Positions 7,727-16,938 of a stretch of DNA of 49,342 nt are shown piece by piece. Source of the DNA: Chlorobiaceae bacterium (GTDB lineage: Bacteria; Bacteroidota; Ignavibacteria; Ignavibacteriales; Ignavibacteriaceae); NCBI GenBank assembly GCA_013824085.1, contig PNNF01000006.1:45001-94342 (forward strand), in the 5' to 3' direction. The stretch's first letter is position 1, and every line of letters begins with the position of its first letter. A program made the position numbers and the translations under genes. Under the pieces are notes generated by a model. The model was not told the DNA's origin and made no database searches. It was given only the letters and a program-made list of their open reading frames with translations.

Positions 7727-9100
7727 TTATCTCGGAAGCATTTCCTCGTCAATATTATACTCATCTAATTCTTGAGCAATGCGATGGGCTTTATTACTTT
7801 CAGTAGCAGAAAACATTAGATTTTTATCTTTCATCGTTTTATAAATCATATCATTTTCAATCAAGTAATAGAATTGATTTCTAAATTCATCCAATGACAG
7901 TTTACATGTTGCAGCAAATTTTGCTAACTCGTGTGGATCTTCAAAGTCAGCTTGACTCAATCTTAACATATATCTGCGAGCGATGTAGAAATATTCTGAA
8001 GCAGGATCAACCATTCTTACTTTTGTTTTATTCGTAACGGGATCGAGAATATCTTTAAAAAAAAGAGGAACAAAATGTCCGTTCTGAATAGAAACCATCG
8101 CACTGTTACCACCATTCAGAATGAATTGTGCAGCAGAAAAACCTAAGTCTCTTGTATATTCCATATCGAATGGAATTGGATCGGCGCAACGTAATTCATA
8201 ACCGATATTTTTTGCGACGATAGTAATTTTAAGTCCAAAATCTTTTAATCTTTCTTGAACATGATATTTTAGAATTTCTCCAAAATTAATTTCAGCAATT
8301 CTGATATTGTCGTGCGCGTCTCTTTCAACGCTTATCAAAGCCTCAAGATCCTTTGAATCTAAATGCTCAACAAGTCCTTCAGCAATAATTGCAACGCCAT
8401 CGCTCTTGCCATAACTAAGTCTCTTAATTATTGCTCCAACAAAAATGTCAACGATGTGTTTTAGTTTTATTGTTTTATTAGGAAACTCTTCGGGGATAAC
8501 ACTCATTGTAGCACCAGCAGCTTTTCCGATACCAAGTGCTAAGTGTCCGGCTTTGCGTCCCATCGTAACAACAAAATACCATCGTGAAGTTGTTTGAGCA
8601 TCAACCATTAAACTCTTAACAATTTCTACTCCTAAATGTCTAGCTGTCTGAAAACCAAATGTTGGAATTCCATGTGGTAAGTCAAGATCGTTGTCAATAG
8701 TCTTAGGAACGTGAACAACTCTAATTCTGCCCGCAGCCATTTCTTCAACTTTCATTGCGCTGTAAGCAGTATCGTCACCACCAATAGTAATAAGTTTATC
8801 AACGTTTAATCTTAATAATGATGTAACTGTGTTCTCTAAATATTTTTTATCTTTAGTTGGATTCGCTCTTGATATTCCAATGAACGATCCACCTCTAAAG
8901 TGAATTCTACTGACGTTGTGAATATTTAATTCTTTTGTATGAGCGATATCGCCTTCCATAATCCATTGAAAACCATCTTTAATACCAATCACTTCGATGC
9001 CTTCAACAGCGGCTCTAATTGTTGCAGCTCCTATTACACTATTAATTCCAGGTGCTGGACCTCCGCCAACTAATATCGCTAATCTTTTAGGTGCAATCAT
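7727..9100 (-). CDS. pfp: phosphofructokinase, pyrophosphate-type active site
   Basis: A phosphofructokinase-family enzyme phosphorylating fructose 6-phosphate. Numbered from the longer TTG frame (9112), the substrate loop is GGGPAPGINS (16-25), the donor loop is GGDD (111-114), the catalytic loop is PKTIDND (136-142) with Asp140, and MGRKAGH is at 184-190. In ATP enzymes the donor loop reads GGDGS and the catalytic loop PGTIDND; the second Asp (114) and Lys137 seen here are the known marks of pyrophosphate dependence. I therefore call it PPi-type (diphosphate:fructose-6-phosphate phosphotransferase), by motif only. The ATG at 9100 is preferred because GGAG lies 6 bases upstream; the TTG at 9112 overlaps that ribosome site. 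Length is then 457 residues. A terminator follows. Confidence 0.85.
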   Translation of the reverse strand: MIAPKRLAILVGGGPAPGINSVIGAATIRAAVEGIEVIGIKDGFQWIMEGDIAHTKELNIHNVSRIHFRGGSFIGISRANPTKDKKYLENTVTSLLRLNVDKLITIGGDDTAYSAMKVEEMAAGRIRVVHVPKTIDNDLDLPHGIPTFGFQTARHLGVEIVKSLMVDAQTTSRWYFVVTMGRKAGHLALGIGKAAGATMSVIPEEFPNKTIKLKHIVDIFVGAIIKRLSYGKSDGVAIIAEGLVEHLDSKDLEALISVERDAHDNIRIAEINFGEILKYHVQERLKDFGLKITIVAKNIGYELRCADPIPFDMEYTRDLGFSAAQFILNGGNSAMVSIQNGHFVPLFFKDILDPVTNKTKVRMVDPASEYFYIARRYMLRLSQADFEDPHELAKFAATCKLSLDEFRNQFYYLIENDMIYKTMKDKNLMFSATESNKAHRIAQELDEYNIDEEMLPR

Positions 9101-9210
9101 TTGTTTCTCCAAAAAATTTTCTTTCTTTTATAATTTATAAAACCTTTAGTCATAACATTCATAACAGAATCAATTCAGTTTATAATATCGACCAAATAAA
9201 TTTTCAAAAA

Positions 9211-11394
9211 TTAATTTAATAATTTTAATTTAGCAAAACGTAACATTAATTGTTTAACATTATTTCCTTCAAACGATACGGTTGCTTTTTGATTTTCTCC
9301 AGTTCCAAATATCTGAATAACTTTTCCGAGACCGAATTTCTCGTGCATTACTCTTGTCCCAACTTTTATATTTTTCTGAAGATCGTCAAAACCTTCGAAG
9401 TCAACTTTTTCAAAATATTCGTAATAAATTTCTTTTTTCGATTTTCTACTTGTTGTTTTTCCAAGCCCGTTTGAAGGCTCAGCAAACATATCGGGATTAA
9501 TCTCATCAATAAATCGTGATCTACTTTGATAAGCAACTTCGCCAAATCGATATCTTGACTTAGCGTGTGACAAATAAACTTTTTCTTTAGCTCGTGTAAT
9601 TGAGACGTAGAATAATCTTCTCTCTTCTTCCAAGTGCGATCCAGTGCTGAATCTATTTGCAAGCGGAAAAATATCTTCTTCACATCCAGATACAAAAACT
9701 ACAGGAAACTCAAGCCCTTTTGCACTATGAATTGTCATCATACTTACATAATTTTTTGTATCATCTTTTAAGTCTAAATCAGTTACAAGAGAAATTTCTT
9801 GCAAGTAATCTTCAACTTTTGCATTTGGAAATTGAGTATTATAATCTGTTATTCCCGAAACTAATTCTTGAATGTTCTCAAGTCTGCCAAGTGCTTCCAA
9901 ATTATTTTCTTCTTTAAATAATTTTACTAACTCAAGTTCATCAACTAACGAACGAGTTAATTCACTTACAGATAATTTATCTTTGAGTCCAATATATTTT
10001 TCGATTAAAATTCTGAAATGTTTTACATTTTTTTGAATTCTTTCTTTAATATCAATCACTTCAAAAACTCTACTCATCGTATCATACAAGGATATTTCAT
10101 GTCTTCTTGCGAATCCTAACATTCTTTTTATAGTAGTCATTCCAATTCCTCTTTGAGGAAAATTCATGATTCTAAGTAAGCTTTCTTCATCGTTTGGATT
10201 TGAAATAATTCTCAAGTAACAGATTAAATCTTTTACTTCTTTTCTTTTATAAAATTCAACGCCACCAACAATCATGAATGGAATTTTTTCTTTGCGAAAC
10301 ACATCTTCAAGAGTTCGTGATTGTGCATTGGTTCTATAAAGAATTGTGAAATCTTTTAATTGTCTTTTAGATTCTTTAATTTCTTCTCTAATGAAACGAG
10401 CCAATTTATATGCTTCATCTTTTTCATCAGTACATTTTATGAGAGTGAGTAATTCTCCCTCTTCATTATCAGTCCACAAAGTTTTTGCGATCTGATCTTT
10501 ATTATTTTTTATAACGCAATCAGCAGCAGCAAGAATTGATTTAGTAGATCGATAATTTTGTTCGAGTCTAAATATTTTTGTTTTTGAAAAATCTTTTGAG
10601 AAGTTTAACATATTCGTCAAATCAGCACCACGCCAGCTGTAGATGCTCTGGGCATCATCACCTACGACACATATTTTATTCTCTTTTGGAATTAATACTT
10701 TTAATAATTCATACTGAACTTTGTTGGTATCTTGAAACTCATCAACAAGAATAAAAGAAAATCTCTTTTTATATTTTTGTAAAATTTTCGGATTTTTTTC
10801 AAACAACTCAAGTGGTTTCAAAAGCAAATCTTCAAAGTCCATCGAATTATTTTCAACTAATCTTTTCTGATACTCAACATAAATTTTATGAACTTGTTCA
10901 TCATAAAATGAAGTTATCATTTTTTGTTTGAATTGTTTTGGAAGTATCAATTGATTTTTCAAGAAACTTATTCTATGTCGAACAGTTGCAGGATTCAATG
11001 TATCAGTTGCAATATTTAATTCTGAAATAATATTTGAAACTAACGAGACTGAATCTTCAGCGTCATAGATAGAAAAATTATTGCTAAAATTTAATTCTGT
11101 CGCATCAATCCTTAACATTTTTGCAAATATTGAGTGAAAGGTTCCCATCCAAAGTTGATCAGCTTTTGCTCCAATTAATTCTTTGATTCGTTCCTTCATC
11201 TCCTTTGCAGCCTTATTTGTAAAGGTTAATGCAAGTATAGAGCCAGGGTCGTAGCCATTTTCAATGAGATTAGCAATCTTAAATGTAAGAACTCTAGTTT
11301 TTCCTGAACCTGCGCCTGCCACAATAATTGATGGACCAGCATCGTATTCAACAGCTTTTCTTTGTTCTGTATTTAGTGATTTTAAGTTGAGCAT
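9211..11394 (-). CDS. UvrD/PcrA/Rep-family ATP-dependent DNA helicase
   Basis: A 727-residue superfamily 1A 3'-5' helicase of the UvrD/PcrA type, acting in DNA repair and removal of stalled proteins. It has the Q-motif start (LNTEQRKAV), Walker A AGAGSGKT (26-33), motif Ia (LTFTNKAAKEM), Walker B VDEFQDTN (217-224), motif III GDDAQSIYSWRGA (245-257), motif IV QNYRS, motif V (MTIHSAKGLEF) and motif VI (VSITRAKEKVYLS). The C-terminal tail (VGTRVMHEKFGLGKVIQIFG) matches the PcrA-type C-terminal domain. The start ATG 11394 follows AAGG and a good Bacteroidota-type promoter. pfk is 98 bases downstream and may be co-transcribed. I leave the symbol blank because uvrD and pcrA cannot be separated here. 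Confidence 0.93.
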   Translation of the reverse strand: MLNLKSLNTEQRKAVEYDAGPSIIVAGAGSGKTRVLTFKIANLIENGYDPGSILALTFTNKAAKEMKERIKELIGAKADQLWMGTFHSIFAKMLRIDATELNFSNNFSIYDAEDSVSLVSNIISELNIATDTLNPATVRHRISFLKNQLILPKQFKQKMITSFYDEQVHKIYVEYQKRLVENNSMDFEDLLLKPLELFEKNPKILQKYKKRFSFILVDEFQDTNKVQYELLKVLIPKENKICVVGDDAQSIYSWRGADLTNMLNFSKDFSKTKIFRLEQNYRSTKSILAAADCVIKNNKDQIAKTLWTDNEEGELLTLIKCTDEKDEAYKLARFIREEIKESKRQLKDFTILYRTNAQSRTLEDVFRKEKIPFMIVGGVEFYKRKEVKDLICYLRIISNPNDEESLLRIMNFPQRGIGMTTIKRMLGFARRHEISLYDTMSRVFEVIDIKERIQKNVKHFRILIEKYIGLKDKLSVSELTRSLVDELELVKLFKEENNLEALGRLENIQELVSGITDYNTQFPNAKVEDYLQEISLVTDLDLKDDTKNYVSMMTIHSAKGLEFPVVFVSGCEEDIFPLANRFSTGSHLEEERRLFYVSITRAKEKVYLSHAKSRYRFGEVAYQSRSRFIDEINPDMFAEPSNGLGKTTSRKSKKEIYYEYFEKVDFEGFDDLQKNIKVGTRVMHEKFGLGKVIQIFGTGENQKATVSFEGNNVKQLMLRFAKLKLLN

Positions 11395-11416
11395 AAAACC
11401 TTAATTTTTTGATTTG

Positions 11417-11447
11417 CAAATATAAGGAAGATTGCTCGGAGTTTAAA
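11417..11447 (-). promoter_or_regulatory. Bacteroidota-type promoter of the helicase gene
   Basis: On the minus strand TATATTTG (11424-11417) is a full match to TAnnTTTG. A TTTA (11447-11444, consensus TTTG) lies exactly 19 bases upstream. Transcription would start about 7 bases further on, giving a leader of about 15-20 bases to the ATG at 11394. Confidence 0.6.
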
Positions 11448-11515
11448 GGGAAGAATTAGAGAAGTGAATTAATTTATTTTATTAGGGTGAAGATGCAAAA
11501 GATTTTATTAAAAAG

Positions 11516-11545
11516 CAAGAAGCCCGATTTTTTTCGGGCTTCTTG
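11516..11545 (-). terminator. strong intrinsic terminator of the hsp20-dnaK-hsp20 operon
   Basis: A perfect 12-base stem, 11516-11527 (CAAGAAGCCCGA on the plus strand) with 11534-11545, and a 6-base loop. On the minus strand it is followed by CTTTTTAATAAAATC. It begins about 8 bases after the stop of the second hsp20 gene. Confidence 0.9.
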
Positions 11546-11552
11546 TTAAAGT

Positions 11553-11948
11553 TTAGTTAATGTCAATGACTCTGGGCTTTATTCTTTCGTGCTTGGGAAG
11601 ATTAATAATCAACTGTCCATTTTCATACTTTGCAGAAATTTTATTTTCATCAATACTGTTTGATAGCCGTAATTTTCTGTAATAATTTCCAATAATGGTT
11701 TCATTTAATACAAAAGTTTTCTTAACAAGCTCATCAATATTTACTTTACCCATAATAATCAATGCTCTGTCTTCAAATTTAATTCTGATATTTTCTCTTG
11801 CTACACCGGGCATATTTGCTACCAACACGAAATCATTTTCAGTTTCAATTATATCAACTAAAGGAGCAAATGAAACTTCTTTTTCAAAAGAGTTTTCCCA
11901 GTTCCCTTTTTGTTCATCAACTTTCATCATTAAACTATTTGCGTTCAT
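11553..11948 (-). CDS. small heat-shock protein, Hsp20/alpha-crystallin family (second copy)
   Basis: A 131-residue protein with an alpha-crystallin domain. Visible marks are the conserved strand VANMPGVARENIRIKFEDRALIIMG (split here by residues 43-67, roughly) and the C-terminal KISAKYENGQLIINLPK strand, the position of the family's A-x-x-x-n-G-v-L motif. Small Hsp20 proteins bind unfolding proteins without ATP and hand them to DnaK, whose gene is 17 bases upstream. AAGGA sits before the ATG at 11948. It is the last gene of the operon and is followed directly by a strong terminator. It is diverged from the first copy at 13949-14383, so the two probably form different oligomers or hetero-oligomers. 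Confidence 0.9.
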   Translation of the reverse strand: MNANSLMMKVDEQKGNWENSFEKEVSFAPLVDIIETENDFVLVANMPGVARENIRIKFEDRALIIMGKVNIDELVKKTFVLNETIIGNYYRKLRLSNSIDENKISAKYENGQLIINLPKHERIKPRVIDIN

Positions 11949-11965
11949 TTATTTATCCTTTCTTT

Positions 11966-13897
11966 TTATTTTTTATTGTCATCCATTACTTCAAAAGAAG
12001 CATCTTGAACTTCTTTTTCATTTCCTTTTTCTTGCTCAGGATTGTTTGGAGGAGTTTGATTTGGATCAAAACCTGCTCCACCCGGCTGTTGCTGAGATGC
12101 TTGTGAATAAAGGCTTGAAGCTACTTCATTCCATACTTTGTTGACTGAATCAATGCCTGCTTTAATAGCTACGTTATTGTTTGAAGCTACTGCATCTTCA
12201 AGATTTTTAATTTCTGTTTCTAAACGAGATTTAGCATCTGCTGGAATTTTTTCTTTAAGTTCATCAATCTGTTTTTTAGTTTGGAAAATTAAACTGTCAG
12301 CTGAATTTTTAAGTTCAATCGTTTCTTTCTTTAATTTATCTTCAGCAGCATGTTCAGTTGCATCTTTTTTCATTTTTTCTACTTCATCTTTTGAGAGACC
12401 GCTTGACGAAGTGATACGAATACTTTGCTCTTTGTTAGTTGCTTTATCTTTCGCAGAGACGTGCAACATTCCATTAGCATCGATGTCAAACGCAACTTCA
12501 ACTTGAGGCACTCCTCTTGGTGATGGCGGAATTCCATCTAAATGAAATCTTCCGAGTGTTCTGTTATCTGCTGCCATTGGTCGCTCGCCTTGAATCACGT
12601 TTATCTCAACCGATGGCTGATTGTCACTCGCAGTAGAAAAGACTTCACTCTTTCTTGTTGGAATTGTTGTGTTAGCAGGAATCATTACTGTCATTACACC
12701 ACCAAGAGTTTCAATTCCTAATGAGAGCGGAGTTACATCGAGCAATAAAACATCTTTTACTTCGCCGGTTAAAACTGCGCCTTGAATTGCTGCGCCAATT
12801 GCAACTACTTCATCTGGATTAACTCCACGATGTGGTTCTTTTTGGAAAAGACTTTTTACGACTTCTTGAACTTTTGGAATTCTTGTTGAACCACCAACTA
12901 AAATAACTTCATTAATTTGTGATGGAGTTACACCTGCATCTTTAATAGCTTTTTCGCATGGAATTTTTGTTCTTTCAATCAGATCATCTACGAGCTGTTC
13001 AAATTTTGCACGACTCAAATTAATGTTCATATGTTTCGGACCATCTTGAGTAGCAGTAATAAAAGGCAAATTCACATCTGTTTGTGTTGATGAAGAGAGT
13101 TCGATTTTCGCTTTTTCAGAAGCTTCTTTTAATCTTTGTAAAGCCATTGCATCTTTTCTTAAATCAACGCCTTCTTGTTTCTGAAATTCATCGGCAAGAA
13201 AATCAATAATTCTTTGATCAAAATCATCTCCACCCAAATGAGTATCGCCGTTAGTCGATTTAACTTCAAACACACCTTCACCAATTTGGAGAATTGAAAT
13301 GTCAAAAGTTCCACCACCAAGATCATAAACCGCAACGAGTTGTTCTTTATGTTTTTTATCGAGTCCATAAGCAAGAGCCGCTGCAGTTGGTTCATTTATA
13401 ATTCTTCTAACTTTTAAGCCCGCAATTTCACCCGCATCTTTTGTAGCTTGTCTTTGTGCATCATTAAAATATGCAGGAACAGTAATCACAGCTTCAGTTA
13501 CTTCGTGTCCCAAATAATCTTCAGCAGTCTTTTTCATTTTTTGTAGAGTCATTGCAGAAATTTCTGGCGGCGAATAAATTCTGTCACCACTTTTTACTCT
13601 TGCAGACCGATTGTCACCCGCAACAACTTCGTAAGGAACTTTTTTCATTTCGTCAGTAACTTCATCAACTAATCTTCCCATAAATCTTTTTATTGAAAAG
13701 ATTGTGTTCTTTGGATTTGTGATTGCTTGTCTCTTTGCTGGTTGCCCAACTAATCTTTCACCTGACTTTGCAAATGCGACAACTGATGGAGTTGTTCTAG
13801 CGCCTTCCGAATTAGGAATTACTACTGGATCGTTACCTTCCATTACAGCAACGCAAGAGTTGGTTGTTCCTAAATCGATTCCAATTATTTTGTTCAT
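11966..13897 (-). CDS. dnaK: chaperone DnaK (Hsp70)
   Basis: A 643-residue Hsp70. It opens with [18 protein letters not shown], the phosphate-1 loop of the ATPase domain. It continues with the Hsp70 signature [14 protein letters not shown], the adenosine loop [11 protein letters not shown], the hydrophobic linker [12 protein letters not shown] and the substrate-binding domain with GERPMA. The tail is Gln/Pro/Gly-rich and ends in an EVMDDNKK variant of the EEVD-like terminus. It folds and protects proteins with DnaJ and GrpE, neither of which is encoded nearby. AGGAG lies 8 bases before the ATG at 13897. Being sandwiched between two hsp20 genes suggests a stress-dedicated copy, possibly in addition to a housekeeping dnaK elsewhere; that is inference. 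Confidence 0.98.
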   Translation of the reverse strand: MNKIIGIDLGTTNSCVAVMEGNDPVVIPNSEGARTTPSVVAFAKSGERLVGQPAKRQAITNPKNTIFSIKRFMGRLVDEVTDEMKKVPYEVVAGDNRSARVKSGDRIYSPPEISAMTLQKMKKTAEDYLGHEVTEAVITVPAYFNDAQRQATKDAGEIAGLKVRRIINEPTAAALAYGLDKKHKEQLVAVYDLGGGTFDISILQIGEGVFEVKSTNGDTHLGGDDFDQRIIDFLADEFQKQEGVDLRKDAMALQRLKEASEKAKIELSSSTQTDVNLPFITATQDGPKHMNINLSRAKFEQLVDDLIERTKIPCEKAIKDAGVTPSQINEVILVGGSTRIPKVQEVVKSLFQKEPHRGVNPDEVVAIGAAIQGAVLTGEVKDVLLLDVTPLSLGIETLGGVMTVMIPANTTIPTRKSEVFSTASDNQPSVEINVIQGERPMAADNRTLGRFHLDGIPPSPRGVPQVEVAFDIDANGMLHVSAKDKATNKEQSIRITSSSGLSKDEVEKMKKDATEHAAEDKLKKETIELKNSADSLIFQTKKQIDELKEKIPADAKSRLETEIKNLEDAVASNNNVAIKAGIDSVNKVWNEVASSLYSQASQQQPGGAGFDPNQTPPNNPEQEKGNEKEVQDASFEVMDDNKK

Positions 13898-13948
13898 TTA
13901 TTTCTCCTTTAAATTTAGACGACAGATCGCTCTGTAGTCCAATAATAA

Positions 13949-14383
13949 TTAATTAATTTCGATACTTTTTTGTTTAGAATTTTCCTGTTGAAATTTATCA
14001 AGTTGAATTCTCAATATCCCATTTTCAAACTTCGCAGAAACTTTCTCCGAGTTCACACCTTTAGGAAGAGTAAAAGATCTTTTGAACGAGCCAAATAATC
14101 TTTCTGACATAAAATAGGATTTCTCTTTTTTCTCTTCTTCTTTCTTCTTCTCACCTTCAATTGTTAAGATGTTGTCTTGCACGGTGATCTTTAAATCTTT
14201 CTTATCAACTCCAGGAATTTCAGCTTCTATCGTTAGAACATTTTTGTCCTCAGTTATATCAATCCTTGGATTTAATAGAAGATTATTTTCACTCTCTTGT
14301 CCAGCAAAATCATCAAAAATTCTTCTTATATTACCGCTGAACATATTGAGATCTTTTAATGGTTCAAAATTTATAAGTGTCAT
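13949..14383 (-). CDS. small heat-shock protein, Hsp20/alpha-crystallin family (first copy)
   Basis: A 144-residue Hsp20 and the first gene of the hsp20-dnaK-hsp20 operon. The alpha-crystallin domain spans about residues 40-135: PRIDITEDKNVLTIEAEIPG at 39-58 is its start, then KKDLKITVQDNILTIEGEKK, and VSAKFENGILRIQLDK is the closing conserved strand. A charged loop of Lys/Glu repeats (KKKEEEKKEK) sits between strands. AGGAG lies 7 bases before the ATG. The 5' leader deduced from the sigma-54-type promoter is only about 23 bases, so an RNA thermometer of the usual size would not fit. Confidence 0.92.
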   Translation of the reverse strand: MTLINFEPLKDLNMFSGNIRRIFDDFAGQESENNLLLNPRIDITEDKNVLTIEAEIPGVDKKDLKITVQDNILTIEGEKKKEEEKKEKSYFMSERLFGSFKRSFTLPKGVNSEKVSAKFENGILRIQLDKFQQENSKQKSIEIN

Positions 14384-14416
14384 TTGCTAACTCCTTTTAT
14401 TTTTTATGTAATAAAT

Positions 14417-14433
14417 AACAATTAGCGTGCCAG
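14417..14433 (-). promoter_or_regulatory. sigma-54 (-24/-12) promoter of the hsp20-dnaK-hsp20 operon
   Basis: On the minus strand CTGGCACGCTAATTGTT matches the RpoN consensus YTGGCACGNNNNTTGCW at every fixed position except one (GT for GC at -12), with the exact GG-N10 spacing. The predicted start is near 14406, leaving a leader of about 23 bases to the AGGAG and ATG at 14383. I see no TAnnTTTG alternative in this interval on this strand. An activator gene is not in the window. Confidence 0.72.
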
Positions 14434-14550
14434 CTCATTTATTTCGATTTTTAGCTGTTTCTAATTATTTGTATGACAAGAATTATTACATTTTGGCAAT
14501 TGATGGTTATATTATGGCAAATAATCTGACAATTTTTCAGTGATAGGAAC

Positions 14551-15336
14551 ATGGAAGATAAAAAATTTAATATAGAAATATTTGATATAAAACTCGACAC
14601 ACAATTTATTGGAAGAAATTTCTATTACTACGATGAATTAGATTCGACTAATTCTTTTTTGATGGATAAAAAATTTGGTGCGAAAGAAAATGGCTGCGTA
14701 GTATTAGCTGAATTTCAAACGAGCGGTCGAGGAAGATTAGAGCGAACATGGGAAAGTCAAAAAAATCTGAATTTAACTTTTTCAATTTTGTTTACTGAAC
14801 TTGAGATGATTGAAAATTCCCTGAGCATTTTAAATCTTGCTACATCATTAGTTGTGGCTCAATCAATCGAAAATTTATTCCAACTTAAAACTGATTTGAA
14901 ATGGCCGAACGACATTTTAATAAAAGAAAAAAAAGTTGCAGGAATTTTACTTGAGTCATCTTCATCTGGTTCAAAGCTAAATAAATTAATTATTGGAATT
15001 GGACTGAATGTTAATCAAAGTAAATTTCTTGGGGAGTATAAAATTCCTCCGACTTCCATAAGGATAGAGTCCCGATCTATTATCGAACGTGAAAGAGTTC
15101 TTGCAGAAATACTTAACAATCATGAAGCGATGATTTATAAATTAGTCGATAACCCAAGCTCGATGCTAAATGATTGGAAAAATAAATGTAGTATGCTTGG
15201 AGAAAAAATTTGCATAGAACAGAATGGAAAATTAATCTACGGTGTTTTTGAAGATATTGATGAAGAGGGATATCTACTTTTGAGAACAAAAAAGAAAATT
15301 GAAAAAATTAATTTTGGAGACGTCTCTGTGATATGA
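14551..15336 (+). CDS. birA: biotin--[acetyl-CoA-carboxylase] ligase
   Basis: A 261-residue biotin protein ligase without the N-terminal DNA-binding helix-turn-helix, so an enzyme and not a repressor. Biotin/AMP-binding marks are STNSFLMD, the QTSGRGRLERTW loop (GRGR is the adenylate-binding loop) and LKWPNDILIKEKKVAGILLE. A C-terminal SH3-like part closes the protein (GVFEDIDEEGYLLL). It attaches biotin to the carrier subunit of acetyl-CoA carboxylase, whose accD subunit is encoded 1.6 kb away on the other strand. It overlaps coaX by 4 bases, so the two are translationally coupled. It is divergent from the hsp20 operon. Confidence 0.93.
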   Translation: MEDKKFNIEIFDIKLDTQFIGRNFYYYDELDSTNSFLMDKKFGAKENGCVVLAEFQTSGRGRLERTWESQKNLNLTFSILFTELEMIENSLSILNLATSLVVAQSIENLFQLKTDLKWPNDILIKEKKVAGILLESSSSGSKLNKLIIGIGLNVNQSKFLGEYKIPPTSIRIESRSIIERERVLAEILNNHEAMIYKLVDNPSSMLNDWKNKCSMLGEKICIEQNGKLIYGVFEDIDEEGYLLLRTKKKIEKINFGDVSVI

Positions 15337-16094
15337 TGATTGCTGTCGATATTGGCAATTCTACTTTCAAGTTCGGTTTTATTAAAGATGGTGAATTCAC
15401 TGATAAGAAAGTGATAACAAAATTAAGTTATAGTGACTTAGCGTTTTTAAAAAAAATTGACCACGAAGCAATTTACATCGCATCTGTAGTTCCAAAAAGG
15501 ACGATCGAATTAACTGATATTTTGGTCAATGATTTTCAAATTATTCCTAAACTAATAACTACTAATTCCAAATTCAGTTTTTCCATTGAATATAAAAATA
15601 TTAATTCACTCGGTGTAGATAGGATGTGCGGAATTGAAGGAGCATTGTTTTATCTAAATAATTTAGGAGTGGAAAATAATTTTAGTATTGTTACAATTGA
15701 TGTTGGAACTGCTGTAACTATAAATTACTTAAATGATGAAAATAAATTTAGTGGCGGAATTATTTCGCCCGGTCCTTATACGATGGTCAAATCACTCAGA
15801 TCTGGAACTGCTCAACTTCCTTTCGTGAAACTGGATAATTATGTTAGTATCTTAGGTCACGATACTCATAGTTCAATTGCAAGTGGAGTAATAAATTCAG
15901 TTGTTGGATTAATCGAAAGGGTCGATAAATATTTTCAGGGAAGAAAAATTAAAAACATAAAATATTTTTTAACAGGAGGGAACGCATTAGCAATTAAAGA
16001 GCATCTAAGTCTGGATTTTACACATATACCCCACTTAAATTTTTTAGGAATTTATTCTGTTTATCTGAATGAGAAACAATTAAACGGTGATTAA
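15333..16094 (+). CDS. coaX: type III pantothenate kinase
   Basis: A 253-residue enzyme of the ASKHA fold that phosphorylates pantothenate, the first step from pantothenate to CoA. It shows DIGNSTFKFGF (phosphate-1 loop), GVDRMCGIEGAL (the GxDR motif of type III kinases), IDVGTAVTINYL and FSGGIISPG. It overlaps birA by 4 bases. Its 3' end overlaps the 3' end of panC, on the other strand, by 15 bases. PanC makes pantothenate and CoaX uses it, so two consecutive steps are encoded tail to tail. Confidence 0.95.
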   Translation: MMIAVDIGNSTFKFGFIKDGEFTDKKVITKLSYSDLAFLKKIDHEAIYIASVVPKRTIELTDILVNDFQIIPKLITTNSKFSFSIEYKNINSLGVDRMCGIEGALFYLNNLGVENNFSIVTIDVGTAVTINYLNDENKFSGGIISPGPYTMVKSLRSGTAQLPFVKLDNYVSILGHDTHSSIASGVINSVVGLIERVDKYFQGRKIKNIKYFLTGGNALAIKEHLSLDFTHIPHLNFLGIYSVYLNEKQLNGD

Positions 16095-16931
16095 CAAATT
16101 GTCGATAAGTCTTGTAGCACCAATCTTACAAGCAATTAGAATAAAATATTTTTTCCCTTCAATTAATTTTTCAACTACTTCAAAAGTATCTGCGTCAACA
16201 ATCGACAAGTAATCCAAATTTGCTGAATCAATATTTGTAATCAGTTGTTTTGATTCTTCAATAATTTTTTTTACATCACGCTCCCCATTCTCAACCATTC
16301 CTTTTGCAAAAATTAATGTTCGATTAAGTTGAGTTGCATCGGCTCTTTCAGAACCGCTTAAATAAACGTTGCGAGAGCTCATTGCAAGTCCATCAGCTTC
16401 TCTAACAATTGGACAAACAACAATCTTTAAATCCATTTTCAAATCACTCACCATCTGTTTTATTACAGCAGCTTGTTGAGCATCCTTCTGACCAAAAAAA
16501 GCGTAGTGCGGTTTAACAGCATTAAATAAGATCGCAACCACTGTTGTAACACCTTTGAAATGAGTCTGTCTAATTTCTCCTTCAAGAAGAGATGTTATTT
16601 TTTCTACTTCAACATAAGTTTGAAAATTTTTCGGATAAATTTCTTCAGCATCAGGAAAAAATAAAATATCGCATCCATTCTTTTCAAGTAGTTCTTGATC
16701 GCGTTGAATGTTTCTCGGATATTTACTTAAATCTTCGGTTGGAGAAAATTGAGTTGGATTAACAAAAATCGAGACGATAGAAACATCCGCTTTCTCTTTT
16801 GAATATTTTAGGAGTGAAAGATGTCCATCGTGCAAGTAACCCATTGTAGGAACGAAGCCGATAATTTTTTTTTGCAGTCTATAATTTTCAACTAAAGTTT
16901 GAATTTCCTGAATGGTAGAAATGATTCTGAT
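16080..16931 (-). CDS. panC: pantothenate synthetase with a non-canonical ATC start
   Basis: PanC joins pantoate and beta-alanine using ATP. Visible marks are PTMGYLHDGHLSLL (nucleotide and pantoate site, HxxH), FVNPTQF, FGQKDAQQAAVIKQM and the SSRN loop. The first in-frame ATG (16844) is the Met of PTMG, which would remove the conserved Pro-Thr and about 29 residues. The frame is open upstream to a TAG at 16949 and reads IRIISTIQEIQTLVENY before the motif, clearly PanC-like. There is no ATG, GTG or TTG in that stretch. An ATC at 16931, 5 bases after GAGG, puts the motif Met at residue 30, as in E. coli PanC, and gives 283 residues, the normal length. Only the start codon is in doubt. Confidence 0.9.
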   Translation of the reverse strand: MRIISTIQEIQTLVENYRLQKKIIGFVPTMGYLHDGHLSLLKYSKEKADVSIVSIFVNPTQFSPTEDLSKYPRNIQRDQELLEKNGCDILFFPDAEEIYPKNFQTYVEVEKITSLLEGEIRQTHFKGVTTVVAILFNAVKPHYAFFGQKDAQQAAVIKQMVSDLKMDLKIVVCPIVREADGLAMSSRNVYLSGSERADATQLNRTLIFAKGMVENGERDVKKIIEESKQLITNIDSANLDYLSIVDADTFEVVEKLIEGKKYFILIACKIGATRLIDNLLITV

Positions 16932-16938
16932 GTAAACC

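Noticed and set aside
9101-9112. Longer pfk start at TTG 9112
   Set aside because: That TTG overlaps the GGAG ribosome site which is correctly placed for the ATG at 9100.
11695-12506. Several plus-strand frames over dnaK and the second hsp20 gene
   Set aside because: Reverse-strand shadows of strongly conserved chaperone genes; Ser/Phe-rich and without ribosome sites.
14480-14530. Two TGGCAA repeats upstream of birA, considered as sigma-54 sites
   Set aside because: At the required GG-N10 spacing neither is followed by GC or GT within a TTG context.
14384-14550. CIRCE-type heat-shock operator upstream of the hsp20-dnaK operon
   Set aside because: No TTAGCACTC inverted repeat is present on either strand; the sigma-54-type element is the better explanation.
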